DNA of 64,000 nt from Nitrospirota bacterium (lineage in GTDB: Bacteria; Nitrospirota; Nitrospiria; Nitrospirales; NS-4), in the NCBI GenBank assembly GCA_005877815.1, contig VBOG01000107.1, positions 1-64,000 on the forward strand, in the 5' to 3' direction. Each line of letters begins with the position of its first letter. Within the stretch, counting starts at the first letter, position 1. A program made the position numbers and the translations under genes. Positions 1 to 9,188 of the stretch are shown here, one piece after another. A model generated the notes under the pieces. The model searched no databases. It worked only from the letters and a program-made list of their open reading frames with translations, and was not told the DNA's origin.

Positions 1-28
1 CGGTACCTTCGCCAAAAGGCCTTCTTAG
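1..28 (+). CDS. uppS: C-terminal tail of isoprenyl transferase (UppS), partial
   Basis: In the frame that starts at base 2 the last eight or so codons read G-T-F-A-K-R-P-S and then TAG at 26-28. A short Arg/Phe/Gly-containing tail is usual for undecaprenyl diphosphate synthase, and uppS directly precedes cdsA in a great many bacteria. The stop overlaps the cdsA GTG start (TAGTG). The identification rests mainly on gene order, since only a few residues are visible. Confidence 0.45.
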
Positions 29-831
29 TGGATCGCCGGCGGGTGTACGCGGCCCTCGTCTTCTTTCCCTGCTTTTATGTTTTGGTCCGATTCCTCCCTC
101 CTCTCGCGTTTTCGATATTCGTGGGCACAGGCATCGTGATCGCGCAATATGAGTACTATCGGCTGCATTTTGCAGACACCTTCTCTCCGCAGATCGCGCT
201 CGGTCTGGGACTGGGGCTACTCGTCACCACCGGTTTTTCAATTCCGGGTCTCCTGTCCGACAGCGCAACCGTCAGCTTCATCGTCGTCGCCATTCTTTTG
301 AATCAACTGTTTTCGGGCCGCGACCTGAAATCGGGTTTCGTGGACACGGCGGTCCTGGCGTTCGGAATATTTTACGTCGCTTGGCTTGTAGGCCACATGA
401 TCCTGATCAGACACCTCCATGCCGGCGCTTTTCTCATCTTCTTTCTTTTCCTAGTGACATGGGCCAACGATACGGGCGCGTATTTCGTCGGCAGCCTCCG
501 GGGACGCTCTGCCATGGCGCCCCGCATCAGCCCCGGGAAGACGTGGGAGGGAGCGTTCGGAGGGATCGTGGCGTCGCTCGCTGCGGCCTTGGCCTGCCGC
601 GCATGGTTCTTGCCAACGCTGACCTCGGCGGAGGCGCTTGGATTTGGATTGCTCGTGGGCGTGATGGCCCCGCTCGGCGACCTCGCCGAATCCATCATGA
701 AACGAAGCGCCGGAGTGAAGGATTCTGGACGCATCATTCCCGGCCACGGCGGGATCCTGGATCGGATTGACAGCTTGATCTTTACCACCCCGGCATTTTA
801 CTATTACCTTCTTGCCGTCCGCACACCGTGA
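28..831 (+). CDS. cdsA: Phosphatidate cytidylyltransferase
   Basis: This inner-membrane enzyme makes CDP-diacylglycerol from CTP and phosphatidic acid, the branch point of phospholipid synthesis. The 267-residue protein is almost entirely hydrophobic helices. It ends with the CDP-alcohol signature region: a Ser-Ile-Met-Lys-Arg block, then K-D, then PGHGG followed by DRID (about residues 218-245). The GTG start overlaps the stop of the upstream gene, which points to translational coupling. dxr follows 10 bp later, so the gene sits in the classic uppS-cdsA-dxr-rseP-proS cluster. Confidence 0.93.
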   Translation: MDRRRVYAALVFFPCFYVLVRFLPPLAFSIFVGTGIVIAQYEYYRLHFADTFSPQIALGLGLGLLVTTGFSIPGLLSDSATVSFIVVAILLNQLFSGRDLKSGFVDTAVLAFGIFYVAWLVGHMILIRHLHAGAFLIFFLFLVTWANDTGAYFVGSLRGRSAMAPRISPGKTWEGAFGGIVASLAAALACRAWFLPTLTSAEALGFGLLVGVMAPLGDLAESIMKRSAGVKDSGRIIPGHGGILDRIDSLIFTTPAFYYYLLAVRTP

Positions 832-841
832 GAGTCATCCC

Positions 842-2020
842 ATGAAGAACATCATCATCCTCGGCTCGACCGGGTCCATCGGGACGAATACGTTGGATAT
901 CGTGTCCAAGTTTCCGGGAAAGTTCCGTGTCGTAGGCATCACCGCGGGGACGAACGTGGACAAGATGGAGGAGCAGATCCGGACATTCTCCCCACTGCTT
1001 GCCGCCATGTCGGATGAAACGGCGGCCGACCGTCTCCGCACTCGGTGCAAGGGACTGTCCACCAGAATTCTGAGCGGTACGGACGGTTTGGTAAAAACCG
1101 CCACGATGGACGGCGCGGATTTGGTGATTTCTGCGATTGTTGGAGGAGCCGGCCTCGTACCGACGCTGGCAGCCATCCAGGCGGGAAAGTCGATCGCCCT
1201 CGCCAACAAGGAACCGATGGTGATGGCGGGCCAGTTGATGCGAGAGGAAGCCCGCAAGGCGCGCGTGCGGATCTTTCCCGTGGATAGCGAGCACAGCGCC
1301 CTCTTTCAATCCATGGAAGGCCACCGCGTCCAGGACATCCGGCGGCTCATTCTCACGGCGTCCGGCGGACCGTTATGGAATCTGACCACGCAGCAGATGC
1401 GGGCTGTTCAGCCGGAGCAAGCACTTAAGCATCCGAACTGGAAAATGGGGCCGAAGATCACGATTGACTCCGCCACGCTGATGAATAAAGGGTTGGAAGT
1501 GGTCGAGGCGCACTGGCTCTTCGACATCCCCGCATCCAAGATCGAGGTCGTCGTCCATCGAGAAAGCATCATTCACTCGCTGGTCGAGTACACCGACCGC
1601 TCGGTCATCGCTCAACTCGGGCTCCCCGATATGCGGACGCCCATCGCCTATGCGATGAACTATCCCGAAAGAGTTCCCCTTGATCTTCCTTCATTGAATC
1701 TGGCGCAAATCGGCAGTCTCAGTTTTTGTGAACCGGACCACGATCGTTTCCCGTGCCTGGGGTTCGGCTATGAGGCGCTGAAGGTCGGGGGAACCATGCC
1801 GGCCGTCTTGAATGCGGCCAATGAGATCGCGGTGCAGGCCTTCCTGGACCGAAAGATTGGATTTCTCGGGATTGCAGAAACCATCCGCCGGACGATGGGA
1901 CAACATGTTCCCGTCGACGTGTCCAGTCTTGACATCGCGCTCAAGGCGGACCTTTGGGCCCGAACGAAAGCCGCCGAGATGCTGGCAATAGTCGCCTCCG
2001 CTCCCGCTGTGGTACACTAA
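842..2020 (+). CDS. dxr: 1-deoxy-D-xylulose 5-phosphate reductoisomerase
   Basis: This enzyme catalyses the first committed step of the MEP isoprenoid pathway, converting DXP to MEP with NADPH. The 392-residue length is usual. The NADPH-binding loop GSTGSIG is at about residues 7-13. The metal/substrate segment DSEHSALFQ and the conserved tract around TASGGP and KMGPKITIDSATLMNKGLE are visible. An ATG ten codons upstream is in frame, but the protein family begins directly before the beta strand K-N-I-I-I-L-G, so the start at 842 is preferred. It lies between cdsA and rseP. Confidence 0.95.
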   Translation: MKNIIILGSTGSIGTNTLDIVSKFPGKFRVVGITAGTNVDKMEEQIRTFSPLLAAMSDETAADRLRTRCKGLSTRILSGTDGLVKTATMDGADLVISAIVGGAGLVPTLAAIQAGKSIALANKEPMVMAGQLMREEARKARVRIFPVDSEHSALFQSMEGHRVQDIRRLILTASGGPLWNLTTQQMRAVQPEQALKHPNWKMGPKITIDSATLMNKGLEVVEAHWLFDIPASKIEVVVHRESIIHSLVEYTDRSVIAQLGLPDMRTPIAYAMNYPERVPLDLPSLNLAQIGSLSFCEPDHDRFPCLGFGYEALKVGGTMPAVLNAANEIAVQAFLDRKIGFLGIAETIRRTMGQHVPVDVSSLDIALKADLWARTKAAEMLAIVASAPAVVH

Positions 2021-2073
2021 CAGCCAACGGTCACATTCTGATTCAACCCTCTCCCTAAGGCAGGTGTCATGGT

Positions 2074-3177
2074 ATGGAACTGATTCAACATTATGGATTT
2101 TATATCGCGTCGTTCGTGGTGGCACTGGGGGCGCTCGTCGCCTTTCATGAATTCGGGCATTTCTGGGTCGCCCGCCGCTCCGGCGTCAAGGTGCTGAAGT
2201 TCTCCATCGGCTTCGGCCCGAAGATCGTTGGCCGCCAGATCGGTGAAACCGAATACCTGCTTTCGATGATTCCACTCGGCGGGTACGTGAAGATGCTCGG
2301 TGAAGATGCCGGCGAAGACATCAGTGAAGAAGACAAGCGCCGTTCGTTTTCCCATGCGCCGCTGTATAAACGCTTCGCCATCGTCGCGGCAGGGCCGGTC
2401 TTCAATCTATTGTTGGCGTATATCGTGTTCACGGTGTGGCTCGCCACCGGCGCCCCTCTGTTCGTGCCGTCATTCGCGGATCTGGCGCCCAGCGTCGAGT
2501 CGGTGGTCGCAGGATCGCCCGCTGCTAGTGCAGGCCTCCGGAGCGGCGACAAGGTCACGCAGATCGGCGACAAACGCATCACCACCTGGAACGAAATGAC
2601 CGACCTCGTGAAGAAGAACCCCGGCAAGCCGTTGCCCGTCGTGGTTGAGCGCGAAGGACAGTCCATTTCCTTGACGATTATTCCTGCGTCGAAAAAGGAA
2701 ACCTCGAGCGACGGCACCGAAATCGAAGTCGGACAGATCGGCATCACCAAGGCCAATAAGGCCATCCTTCAAAGCGACAACCCGGCGATGGCGGTCGTGG
2801 ACGGCGTCCAGGCGACCTGGGGGTGGACCAAGCTGACCTTCATGGGCATCGTCAAGATGATCACCAGGGAAATCTCGCCGGACAACATCGGGGGGCCGTT
2901 GACAATCGCCAAGATCTCCGGCGATGCCGCCTCACAGGGCTTCTCGAACTATATCTTTCTCATCGCCATCCTCAGCATCAACCTTGGCGTGCTGAACCTG
3001 CTGCCGATTCCGGTACTGGACGGCGGCCACTTGGCCTTCTTCACGTTGGAAGCCGTGCTGCGGCGGCCGGTCAGCATCAGGAGCCGTGAGGTCGCGCAAC
3101 AGGTTGGAATCTTTCTGTTGATCTGCCTGATGCTGTACGCCTTCAGGAACGACATTCTCAACGTCTGGCCGAAGTAA
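2074..3177 (+). CDS. rseP: RIP metalloprotease, site-2 protease family
   Basis: This inner-membrane zinc protease cleaves within membrane helices, in E. coli the anti-sigma factor RseA. The zinc motif HEFGH is at residues 25-29. A PDZ domain follows, at about residues 125-205, with the S-P-A-A-x-A-G-L-x-x-G-D signature. The third zinc ligand lies in the [12 protein letters not shown] block near the C-terminus. At 367 residues it is shorter than E. coli RseP because it has one PDZ domain instead of two. Its TAA overlaps the proS ATG (TAATG), suggesting coupled translation. Its substrate here is unknown. Confidence 0.92.
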   Translation: MELIQHYGFYIASFVVALGALVAFHEFGHFWVARRSGVKVLKFSIGFGPKIVGRQIGETEYLLSMIPLGGYVKMLGEDAGEDISEEDKRRSFSHAPLYKRFAIVAAGPVFNLLLAYIVFTVWLATGAPLFVPSFADLAPSVESVVAGSPAASAGLRSGDKVTQIGDKRITTWNEMTDLVKKNPGKPLPVVVEREGQSISLTIIPASKKETSSDGTEIEVGQIGITKANKAILQSDNPAMAVVDGVQATWGWTKLTFMGIVKMITREISPDNIGGPLTIAKISGDAASQGFSNYIFLIAILSINLGVLNLLPIPVLDGGHLAFFTLEAVLRRPVSIRSREVAQQVGIFLLICLMLYAFRNDILNVWPK

Positions 3178-4892
3178 TGCGCCAATCCCGTCTCCTGATT
3201 CCCACCCTCCGGGACGAGCCGGGGGAAGCGGAGATCGTCAGCCATAAATTAATGTTGCGTGCCGGTCTGATTCGGAAGGTCGCGGCAGGCGTCTACACGT
3301 ATCTGCCGCTGGGGCTTCGGGTCATCCGTAAGGTCGAGCGCATCATCCGGGAAGAACTCAACAAGGCAGGCGCCCAGGAAGTGCTGATGCCGATCGCATC
3401 CCCCGCCGAGCTGTGGCAGGAAACAGGCCGCTGGGATTTTTACGGTAAAGAGCTGTTCCGTCTGAAGGATCGTCATGAGCGTGACTTCTGCTTGGGACCG
3501 ACGCACGAAGAAGTCATTACGGACCTAGTCCGCCGCGAAGTGCGGTCCTATCGCCAGCTCCCTGCCAATTTTTATCAGATTCAAACCAAATTCAGGGACG
3601 AAATCCGTCCCCGTTTCGGCCTCATGCGCGGCCGCGAGTTCATCATGAAGGACGCCTACTCGTTCGACGCAGACGAGGCGGGGGCTGCCGAGAGCTACCG
3701 GAAAATGTACGAGGCCTATAGGGCCATCTTCACCCGCTGCGGTCTGAACTTCCGCCCGGTCGAGGCCGACGCTGGGCTAATCGGCGGATCCTCTTCGCAT
3801 GAATTCATGGTCCTCGCCGAGACGGGCGAAGAAGGCATTGCAGTCTGCGATGCCTGCGACTACGCCGCGAATGTTGAACGCGCGGAGATTCAACCTATTG
3901 CGCAGGCTGCGGGCGACAACATCGCTGAAAAACGCCTGGTGCCCACGCCCGGCAAAAAAACTGTCGAGGACGTGACCGCCTTCCTGAACGTGCCCGCTTC
4001 GCAATTGGTCAAGACCCTTCTCTATCTGGCTGACGGCAAGCCCGTGGCCATCCTGGTGCGCGGCGACCACGTCGTGAACGAAATCAAAGTAAAGAAACTT
4101 CTCGGCGCGGTTGATCTCGCCATGGCTGACCCGGCGGCCGTGGAAACCCTTACTGGCGCCCCCGTCGGATTCGCGGGCCCGATCGGTCTCTCGGGCGTGA
4201 CCCTGCTCGCCGATCTCTCGGTGAAGGATGTCACTCACGCCGTCGTGGGCGGCAACGCCGCCGATCGGCACTGGGTGGATGTGTCTCCTGCGCGGGACGT
4301 TCCTCTCGCGCGCTATGCCGACCTTCGCAACGCCATGGCCGGTGACCCCTGTCCGCGCTGCGCGACGCCGCTTCGTATCGTCCGCGGGATCGAAGTGGGC
4401 CACGTCTTCATGCTGGGCACCAAGTATAGCGAAAAAATGAAGGCGACATATCTTGATCAGCAGGGCCAGGAGAAGTTCATCGTGATGGGGTGTTACGGCA
4501 TCGGCGTCGGGCGCACCGCGGCGTCATCGATCGAGCAGAACCACGACGCGAAGGGCATTATCTGGCCGGCACCGATCGCGCCGTTCCACGTCCACCTCCT
4601 CCCCTTGATGGATAAATCGGGAAAGGTCATGCCTGCGACGTTGGCATTGGAGGCGGAACTCGAGAAGAAGGGTCTCGACGTGTTGGTGGACGATCGGGAC
4701 GAGCGTCCGGGCGTAAAATTCAATGATGCCGATCTCATCGGCATCCCGTACCAAATCGTCATCGGGGAAAAGGGACTGACTCAGAGCCAGATCGAGCTCA
4801 AGGAACGCCGCACCGGCACCGTCACCAAATTCGCACCCGCGGATATCGCGCTGCGGGTCGCCGAACTCGTCCAGCCGATCCTGCAGGCATAG
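3177..4892 (+). CDS. proS: Prolyl-tRNA synthetase, bacterial type
   Basis: This class II enzyme charges tRNA-Pro. The 571-residue length and domain order match the bacterial (ProS type 1) form: N-terminal catalytic core with the T-H-E-E-V motif and the [10 protein letters not shown] block, then the inserted YbaK-like editing domain at about residues 230-385, the return to motif 3 (G-C-Y-G-I-G-V-G-R), and the anticodon-binding domain. The editing insert is expected to clear Ala-tRNA-Pro. It is the last gene of the plus-strand operon and converges on the LysM lipoprotein with only 15 bp between stops. Confidence 0.95.
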   Translation: MRQSRLLIPTLRDEPGEAEIVSHKLMLRAGLIRKVAAGVYTYLPLGLRVIRKVERIIREELNKAGAQEVLMPIASPAELWQETGRWDFYGKELFRLKDRHERDFCLGPTHEEVITDLVRREVRSYRQLPANFYQIQTKFRDEIRPRFGLMRGREFIMKDAYSFDADEAGAAESYRKMYEAYRAIFTRCGLNFRPVEADAGLIGGSSSHEFMVLAETGEEGIAVCDACDYAANVERAEIQPIAQAAGDNIAEKRLVPTPGKKTVEDVTAFLNVPASQLVKTLLYLADGKPVAILVRGDHVVNEIKVKKLLGAVDLAMADPAAVETLTGAPVGFAGPIGLSGVTLLADLSVKDVTHAVVGGNAADRHWVDVSPARDVPLARYADLRNAMAGDPCPRCATPLRIVRGIEVGHVFMLGTKYSEKMKATYLDQQGQEKFIVMGCYGIGVGRTAASSIEQNHDAKGIIWPAPIAPFHVHLLPLMDKSGKVMPATLALEAELEKKGLDVLVDDRDERPGVKFNDADLIGIPYQIVIGEKGLTQSQIELKERRTGTVTKFAPADIALRVAELVQPILQA

Positions 4893-4907
4893 AGACTCTC
4901 CGATCAG

Positions 4908-5546
4908 CTACTGCTCTTTCTTGCCGACAATCAATCGTTCCCCAACGTGGATCTCGTCCCTGGTCAAATCATTGAGCTCACGGATGGTTTTCACATCAAT
5001 GTGGTAACGCTTGGCAATGTTAAAAAGCGTATCGCCTCGTTTGACCTCGTGATAGACATTCGATCCACCGCCTTCCAACGAAGGCGTCGCAGACGTTGCT
5101 TTCTTCCCAGACCCGCCCTGAAGTTCATCCAGACGATCCGGTGGTTCGGTCGGCGTAGGGGCCGTTCCAAGGGACTTTTTTGATTTGGACTTTCCTGCGA
5201 TCGCGCTCTGACGTCCCTTCTGAACTTCCTCCTGCAGGCGGCCGACCTCCTCAAGCGAGCGCACCACCTGCGCCCGGGCTTCCGTGAGCTGGGTCGTCGT
5301 CAGCTTGTTCTGGGCCTCAAGATCGCCGGCCTGTTTTTTCAAGCGAGCGATTTCAACGGCGAGATCCGCGCTTCGTTTCTCCTCCTCGGCGAGCAATCGC
5401 TGCAGATTCGTCGTGCGGTTGACTTGGGCGGTATAGGTCTCCTTCGTCACGCAACCCGCCATGGCAAGCGCGGCCGCCAGCACTGCCAATGGCGCAAACC
5501 CCAGCGTTCTTATTGCTCTCGGCAATCTCGCCAGTGTCGTTGTCAT
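4908..5546 (-). CDS. LysM-domain lipoprotein with coiled coil
   Basis: The 212-residue product is a predicted lipoprotein: a hydrophobic segment ends in the lipobox L-A-M-A-G-C with Cys at residue 32. A heptad-rich coiled coil follows (about residues 40-110, E-E-K-R-S-A-D-L-A type). A low-complexity Ser/Lys/Pro linker leads to one LysM domain (about residues 160-210, R-G-D-T-L-F-N-I-A-K-R-Y). LysM binds peptidoglycan, so the protein probably links the outer membrane or a partner to the cell wall. It is the third gene of a minus-strand trio with the 62-residue protein (9 bp upstream) and the radical SAM gene. Confidence 0.85.
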   Translation of the reverse strand: MTTTLARLPRAIRTLGFAPLAVLAAALAMAGCVTKETYTAQVNRTTNLQRLLAEEEKRSADLAVEIARLKKQAGDLEAQNKLTTTQLTEARAQVVRSLEEVGRLQEEVQKGRQSAIAGKSKSKKSLGTAPTPTEPPDRLDELQGGSGKKATSATPSLEGGGSNVYHEVKRGDTLFNIAKRYHIDVKTIRELNDLTRDEIHVGERLIVGKKEQ

Positions 5547-5555
5547 CGTACCTCC

Positions 5556-5744
5556 TTACGCTTTTTTCTGAAAGATGCCCGCATCACAGGACATATACTT
5601 GACCTGCCGCATGGGAATAATGATCACTTCCTTGGGCGTATCAATCTCGAGGATCTCCATGTCGTCGCTGATGGTATGCCGGACGACATTGTTGTACACC
5701 AGCTCTTCTTTATCGGTCAGGACCACCCGCACCCAATATTCCAC
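5556..5744 (-). CDS. Small conserved-looking hypothetical protein (62 aa)
   Basis: The 62-residue acidic protein has alternating hydrophobic/charged strands and no cysteine motif (one Cys near the end), signal peptide or membrane segment. It looks like a small beta protein of the kind that binds a partner. It lies 12 bp downstream of the radical SAM gene and 9 bp upstream of the LysM lipoprotein, so it is very probably co-transcribed with both. Function is not recognised; the position suggests an accessory subunit or an adaptor. Confidence 0.7.
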   Translation of the reverse strand: MEYWVRVVLTDKEELVYNNVVRHTISDDMEILEIDTPKEVIIIPMRQVKYMSCDAGIFQKKA

Positions 5745-5756
5745 GTCAGTCTCCTC

Positions 5757-7010
5757 TCACGTCGGCACTGGAATCGCTTCGAACTCCTTGGCCGCCGGGT
5801 TTGCGATATAGTCCCGGACATAGCTGCTGAGATAGCCATGTTCCCACAGCTTCTTGTCGGCGACCTTGGTATTTACCTTTCCCAAGATCTTGACCTTGCA
5901 CTTCGCTTTCTCTTTGAACTCCTCGAGCGTGACGCCGCTGATATCGCAGTCGTTCCCTCGCGGGCTCTCCATGATGCATTTCGGAATATGGACCACTTTC
6001 TCGCCGTTCAACCGTCGGAGGATGTCGTCAAAAGTCAGCAGGATCGTGCAGTCGGAATCCCCGCCGAGCGTGGCATTCGGCACGGGAAGAAAATGCGCCC
6101 GATTTTTTCGGTACATTGAGAGCACTCGGTACACGCTTTTGCCCATGACGACCGTGTCCTTTTTCTCCAACTCCAGCGCGTCGAACAGCGTCATGATCTT
6201 GTGCCGGTTCAAGAATGCGGTGATATACGGCTCGGTGTGAATGGTGGTCGGATTCGGCAACGCCGCCTCGTAAATGCGCAGGGCTTCCTCAGGCAGCGTC
6301 TTTTTACCCTGACGGCACAGCCGCACCGTCTGTTCATCCATGCCCTTCAGCGGCGTCAGACATCCCATCCAGAGAATCACGTGGGGATTGAGGCGGGAGA
6401 TCGTCTGTGCGTCCACGGACATCGTATGGTGGTCGAAGGAGTAAAAATTGGCTGACGTGACGCCCGGGCCTTCCAGCACCTTCATCAGATGCGAGATCGA
6501 GGGCGCATGCGGCATCAACGCTTTTCGATGGTCCTTATGAAGCGTAATGACCGAAAGTTCGAAATTAATGCGGTTGGGATACTGGACGGCCAACTGATGG
6601 ATCCTTGGTACATGCACATAGCCGACGGTGAAGATCGTCACCGACTTGTCCGTATACTTGAGAAAATCCTCCAGCCATTCCATCGCCTTCGGATGGAGGA
6701 ACAGGTCGGTCCACTCCATATACTCGTTTCCGCCCCAGACCCAGTTCTCATTGGCACGGGTCGGTTTCTTGCTGATGTAGTCGAGGATGTAATTCCAATC
6801 CTCCTGGGTCGTCTTTCCCGGTTCCAGCGTATCCCGATAGCTATGATCGATTTCATAGCAGAATGTGCATTTTACCGGGCAGGTCTTGCCGATGCTGACC
6901 GGAATTTTTCGCTTCTCCATTTCTTTTCGCAGAACGTCGCGGTAATCCGGCGGATGATCGGGGTAGATCAGCCGGGCGTCGGTCGGAATGACGGGGATCT
7001 CGGTCGGCAT
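5757..7010 (-). CDS. Radical SAM protein of unknown specificity
   Basis: The N-terminal domain carries the canonical cluster motif C-x3-C-x2-C (Cys44, Cys48, Cys51 in C-P-V-K-C-T-F-C), which binds the [4Fe-4S] that cleaves S-adenosylmethionine. The 417 residues are long enough for a full barrel plus a C-terminal extension. The extension has extra cysteines (for example I-M-E-S-P-R-G-N-D-C-D) but no clear second-cluster pattern such as SPASM. The family beyond radical SAM was not recognised. It heads a three-gene minus-strand unit with a 62-residue protein and a LysM lipoprotein. Confidence 0.85.
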   Translation of the reverse strand: MPTEIPVIPTDARLIYPDHPPDYRDVLRKEMEKRKIPVSIGKTCPVKCTFCYEIDHSYRDTLEPGKTTQEDWNYILDYISKKPTRANENWVWGGNEYMEWTDLFLHPKAMEWLEDFLKYTDKSVTIFTVGYVHVPRIHQLAVQYPNRINFELSVITLHKDHRKALMPHAPSISHLMKVLEGPGVTSANFYSFDHHTMSVDAQTISRLNPHVILWMGCLTPLKGMDEQTVRLCRQGKKTLPEEALRIYEAALPNPTTIHTEPYITAFLNRHKIMTLFDALELEKKDTVVMGKSVYRVLSMYRKNRAHFLPVPNATLGGDSDCTILLTFDDILRRLNGEKVVHIPKCIMESPRGNDCDISGVTLEEFKEKAKCKVKILGKVNTKVADKKLWEHGYLSSYVRDYIANPAAKEFEAIPVPT

Positions 7011-7102
7011 AGATCCCTACTTTACCCGCACAGGGGATGAACTGGCAATGCCCGACGGTGAAGCAATGACGTCTGGTGCGTCGCAGATCGGCGGAGCGGA
7101 CT

Positions 7103-7131
7103 CAGGCCGCCGGGATCTTCCCGGCGGCCTG
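7103..7131. terminator. GC-rich hairpin downstream of pal
   Basis: A perfect 13-bp stem (arms 7103-7115 and 7119-7131) closes on a TCT loop. It lies 12 bp past the pal stop and in front of the radical SAM gene, the expected place for a terminator of the pal transcript. There is no T-tract on either side, so it may be a weak terminator or an mRNA-stabilising 3' hairpin. Confidence 0.6.
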
Positions 7132-7142
7132 CGGATCAGAGA

Positions 7143-7823
7143 CTAGGGCGCGTCTTCCACAACTAGGTGAGCCCGACGATTCTTAGCATAGCAAGCTTCG
7201 TCACGCTCTGTGCAGACCGGCCTTTCTTTCCCATAGCTGATGACGCTGACCGGATTCCTGAGACCCAGGTCAGACAGATACTGGCGAGTTTCCTTCGCCC
7301 GCTTCTCTCCCAGTACCAGATTGTATTCACGGCTGCCACGCTCGTCGCAGTCTCCCTCGATAAGCAGCTTGGCTTGAGGATGCTGGCGCAGAAACTCAGC
7401 GCTTTCGGCCAAATTCTTCTTGCCTTCATCGGAAAGAGCCCACTTATCGAATGCAAAATAGATGTCCGCCAATGTGTGGCTGGCAGCCTTTCGGCTCGGA
7501 GCTTCCTGGGTTGCTTTCACCATCATCACAGGCGGAGGGTTTGAGACGACTTCCGCTTTCGGAGTTTTTGAAAAACCTTGCAGCATGTCCGCTCGCGGTG
7601 TCTCCACTCCTTGTCCGCCATTTGCAGACAGAGAGCCGTTCTCACCGCTTATATTGTCCTGGCCTCTAAACCCACCTGCCGACTCACCGTCGCCGCTCTT
7701 CATCGTTGTGGCGACGCCGTCAGCGGTGGTCGACTTGACGTTCTTTTGAGAACATCCAAACAGCACGAACGTCCCGACGAATACTGTGAGGACAATCGGG
7801 CCCAAAAATTGAACGCTTTTCAT
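7143..7823 (-). CDS. pal: Peptidoglycan-associated lipoprotein (Pal/OmpA family)
   Basis: Pal is the outer-membrane lipoprotein of the Tol-Pal system that anchors the outer membrane to peptidoglycan. A signal peptide ends in the lipobox F-G-C (Cys24). A low-complexity Gly/Ser/Lys region follows, then the C-terminal OmpA-like peptidoglycan-binding domain with the characteristic D-E-R-G-S-R-E-Y-N block and the G-E-K-R-A-K repeat. The start at 7823 is chosen because AGGAGG lies at ideal spacing; an in-frame ATG 18 codons upstream lacks one and would precede the signal peptide. tetR lies 58 bp upstream on the same strand. tol genes are not adjacent. Confidence 0.9.
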   Translation of the reverse strand: MKSVQFLGPIVLTVFVGTFVLFGCSQKNVKSTTADGVATTMKSGDGESAGGFRGQDNISGENGSLSANGGQGVETPRADMLQGFSKTPKAEVVSNPPPVMMVKATQEAPSRKAASHTLADIYFAFDKWALSDEGKKNLAESAEFLRQHPQAKLLIEGDCDERGSREYNLVLGEKRAKETRQYLSDLGLRNPVSVISYGKERPVCTERDEACYAKNRRAHLVVEDAP

Positions 7824-7881
7824 GTGAGATCCTCCTGTAAATCGAACCGCCGATATTTCACGAACCTTGATCCTCAATTCT

Positions 7882-8517
7882 TCACTTTCTGCCTTCCGCT
7901 GCTCCCACCGTTAACCCATGTATGCTCCGCTCGATTTGGTCCTGGATCTTCTGGCGGCGAAGCTGCATTTCCCCATTTTGAGCGGCAACCACGTGGTGTG
8001 TCAGAAGCCCCGTCGTAAAGGCTGACAGCGCGATCGCCATATGTCGAGCCCCGTTGGCTGTCGTCTTGGCCGATAGAACAGGACCCACCAAATGACCGAG
8101 CCGGTCCAGATAGGCGTTATAGGTGTGCTTGAGCGCTGAGACGTCGAGCACCTTCAATTGCAAGAAGCCGCGCACCTGATGGAACAGCAGAAGAAATTCA
8201 GGGTTCTCAAGATAGAACTCCAATTGCGCCCGCACCAACGACGACAACATGCGGCTCTTCGACGTCTGGGCGTGCGCGGCCTCCTTCATGCGCGTCAGCA
8301 GAAGGTCAAAGCCCTGTTGCAAAAGCACCTGCAGCAAGACTTCTTTCGTCTCGAAATAGTGGTAGAAGGTTCCCTTCCCGATATCCGCCCGATCGGTAAT
8401 ATCCTCGATCTTCGTCCAATAAATCCCCTTTTCATAAAACAGGCCGAGCGCGACGTCGAGGAGGATCTGACGGGTCTTGTCCTTCCGCCTCTGGATACGG
8501 GTGGCCGGTTTGTTCAT
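7882..8517 (-). CDS. TetR-family transcriptional regulator
   Basis: The N-terminal helix-turn-helix (about residues 12-58) shows the TetR pattern: I-L-L-D-V-A-L-G-L-F-Y-E-K-G, then the recognition helix I-G-K-G-T-F-Y-H-Y-F-E-T-K-E. The remaining ~150 residues are the usual alpha-helical ligand domain with no recognisable specificity. An ATG at 8517 and a TTG at 8529 are both possible starts. Upstream lie a near-consensus promoter and a palindrome over the transcription start, so autorepression is likely. pal follows 58 bp downstream and may be read from the same promoter. That link is inferred. Confidence 0.88.
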   Translation of the reverse strand: MNKPATRIQRRKDKTRQILLDVALGLFYEKGIYWTKIEDITDRADIGKGTFYHYFETKEVLLQVLLQQGFDLLLTRMKEAAHAQTSKSRMLSSLVRAQLEFYLENPEFLLLFHQVRGFLQLKVLDVSALKHTYNAYLDRLGHLVGPVLSAKTTANGARHMAIALSAFTTGLLTHHVVAAQNGEMQLRRQKIQDQIERSIHGLTVGAAEGRK

Positions 8518-8575
8518 CGCTAAGACCAACGATCCTGACCTCTCCTGAACTGCGGATTGAACGCAGAGTCGAGTA

Positions 8576-8589
8576 TGACTAGCTAGTCA
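8576..8589. promoter_or_regulatory. Perfect 14-bp palindrome, candidate TetR operator
   Basis: TGACTAGCTAGTCA is its own reverse complement. It begins directly downstream of the tetR -10 box and covers the predicted start of transcription, the position typical of TetR autorepression sites. A second, overlapping pair of CTAGT/ACTAG half-sites (8583-8599) extends it into the -10 box. Confidence 0.65.
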
Positions 8590-8618
8590 ATTGTACTAGG
8601 GACACACCCCATTGTCAA
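8590..8618 (-). promoter_or_regulatory. Sigma-70 promoter of tetR
   Basis: Read on the minus strand: TTGACA (8618-8613), a 17-bp spacer, then TACAAT (8595-8590). Both boxes are at or one base from consensus. The predicted start (about 8583) lies inside the palindrome and gives a leader of about 65 bases before the ATG at 8517. Confidence 0.75.
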
Positions 8619-9188
8619 GAAATAACCTAATTAAACTGCTTAAAACGAGGTTGCTGATGAAGACTACGAGCGAAAGACTGAGTATTAGACGACCGGTACG
8701 TCTACCGTCGCGAGTCCATCGACTTCAAACAGCATCGCGCAGACGACTTTTCACTGCGGTTTGGCGGCTCACGTTGACGGAAGATCGCTTATCGAGATCG
8801 CGCCGGACCACCCATCCGCGGCCCAAGATCTGTTCGACTTCAGGAAGGACGTCAGAACGCACCCACCGCTCCACGTACCCTTTCCCTGCACATAGTAGGC
8901 AGGGTGTGTTTGAGGTGGAAGGACAGGGCCAGCGAATGAGAAAGTCTACAGGGCACCTCCGTGTCAACCTTCTCCATAGCAGAGCGGCCAGGACGCAGCA
9001 ATACAACTAAGGATTTATGTGGCATACCACTTTTGCGCGGAAAGTACAAAATGGCGCGCGATGAATGCTCAGCAAGCGTGACTTAAGTTCTCGCAAAGGA
9101 ATTTGGAACCGAAGCGCATGGTATCTGGCTTGCGCGAACATTTCTGATGCTTGTAAAGTGAGCGCAGCATCTTGAAGGAGAGATCAAC
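8619..9188. other. Intergenic stretch without a supported gene
   Basis: No convincing gene lies here. A minus-strand frame (9006-8725, TTG start, 93 codons) contains a protein-like second half with a C-L-L-C-A-G-K-G segment and a charged helix (D-V-L-P-E-V-E-Q-I-L). It lacks a ribosome site and its first half is not protein-like, so it may be a decayed gene end. The last 50 bases lead into the aldo/keto reductase, with a weak promoter-like pair (TTGCGC, 16 bp, TGTAAA). Confidence 0.4.

Noticed and set aside
5556-7010. A RiPP biosynthesis cluster built on the radical SAM gene
   Set aside because: The small protein has no leader/core layout or Cys/Thr-rich core, and there is no transporter or protease.
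8725-9006. Minus-strand frame with a C-L-L-C-A-G-K-G segment
   Set aside because: No ribosome site, TTG start, and a non-protein-like first half. Kept only as a note in the intergenic entry.
8612-9010. Plus-strand 132-codon frame
   Set aside because: It covers the tetR promoter, and its Arg/Ser/Thr-rich translation looks like antisense or noise.
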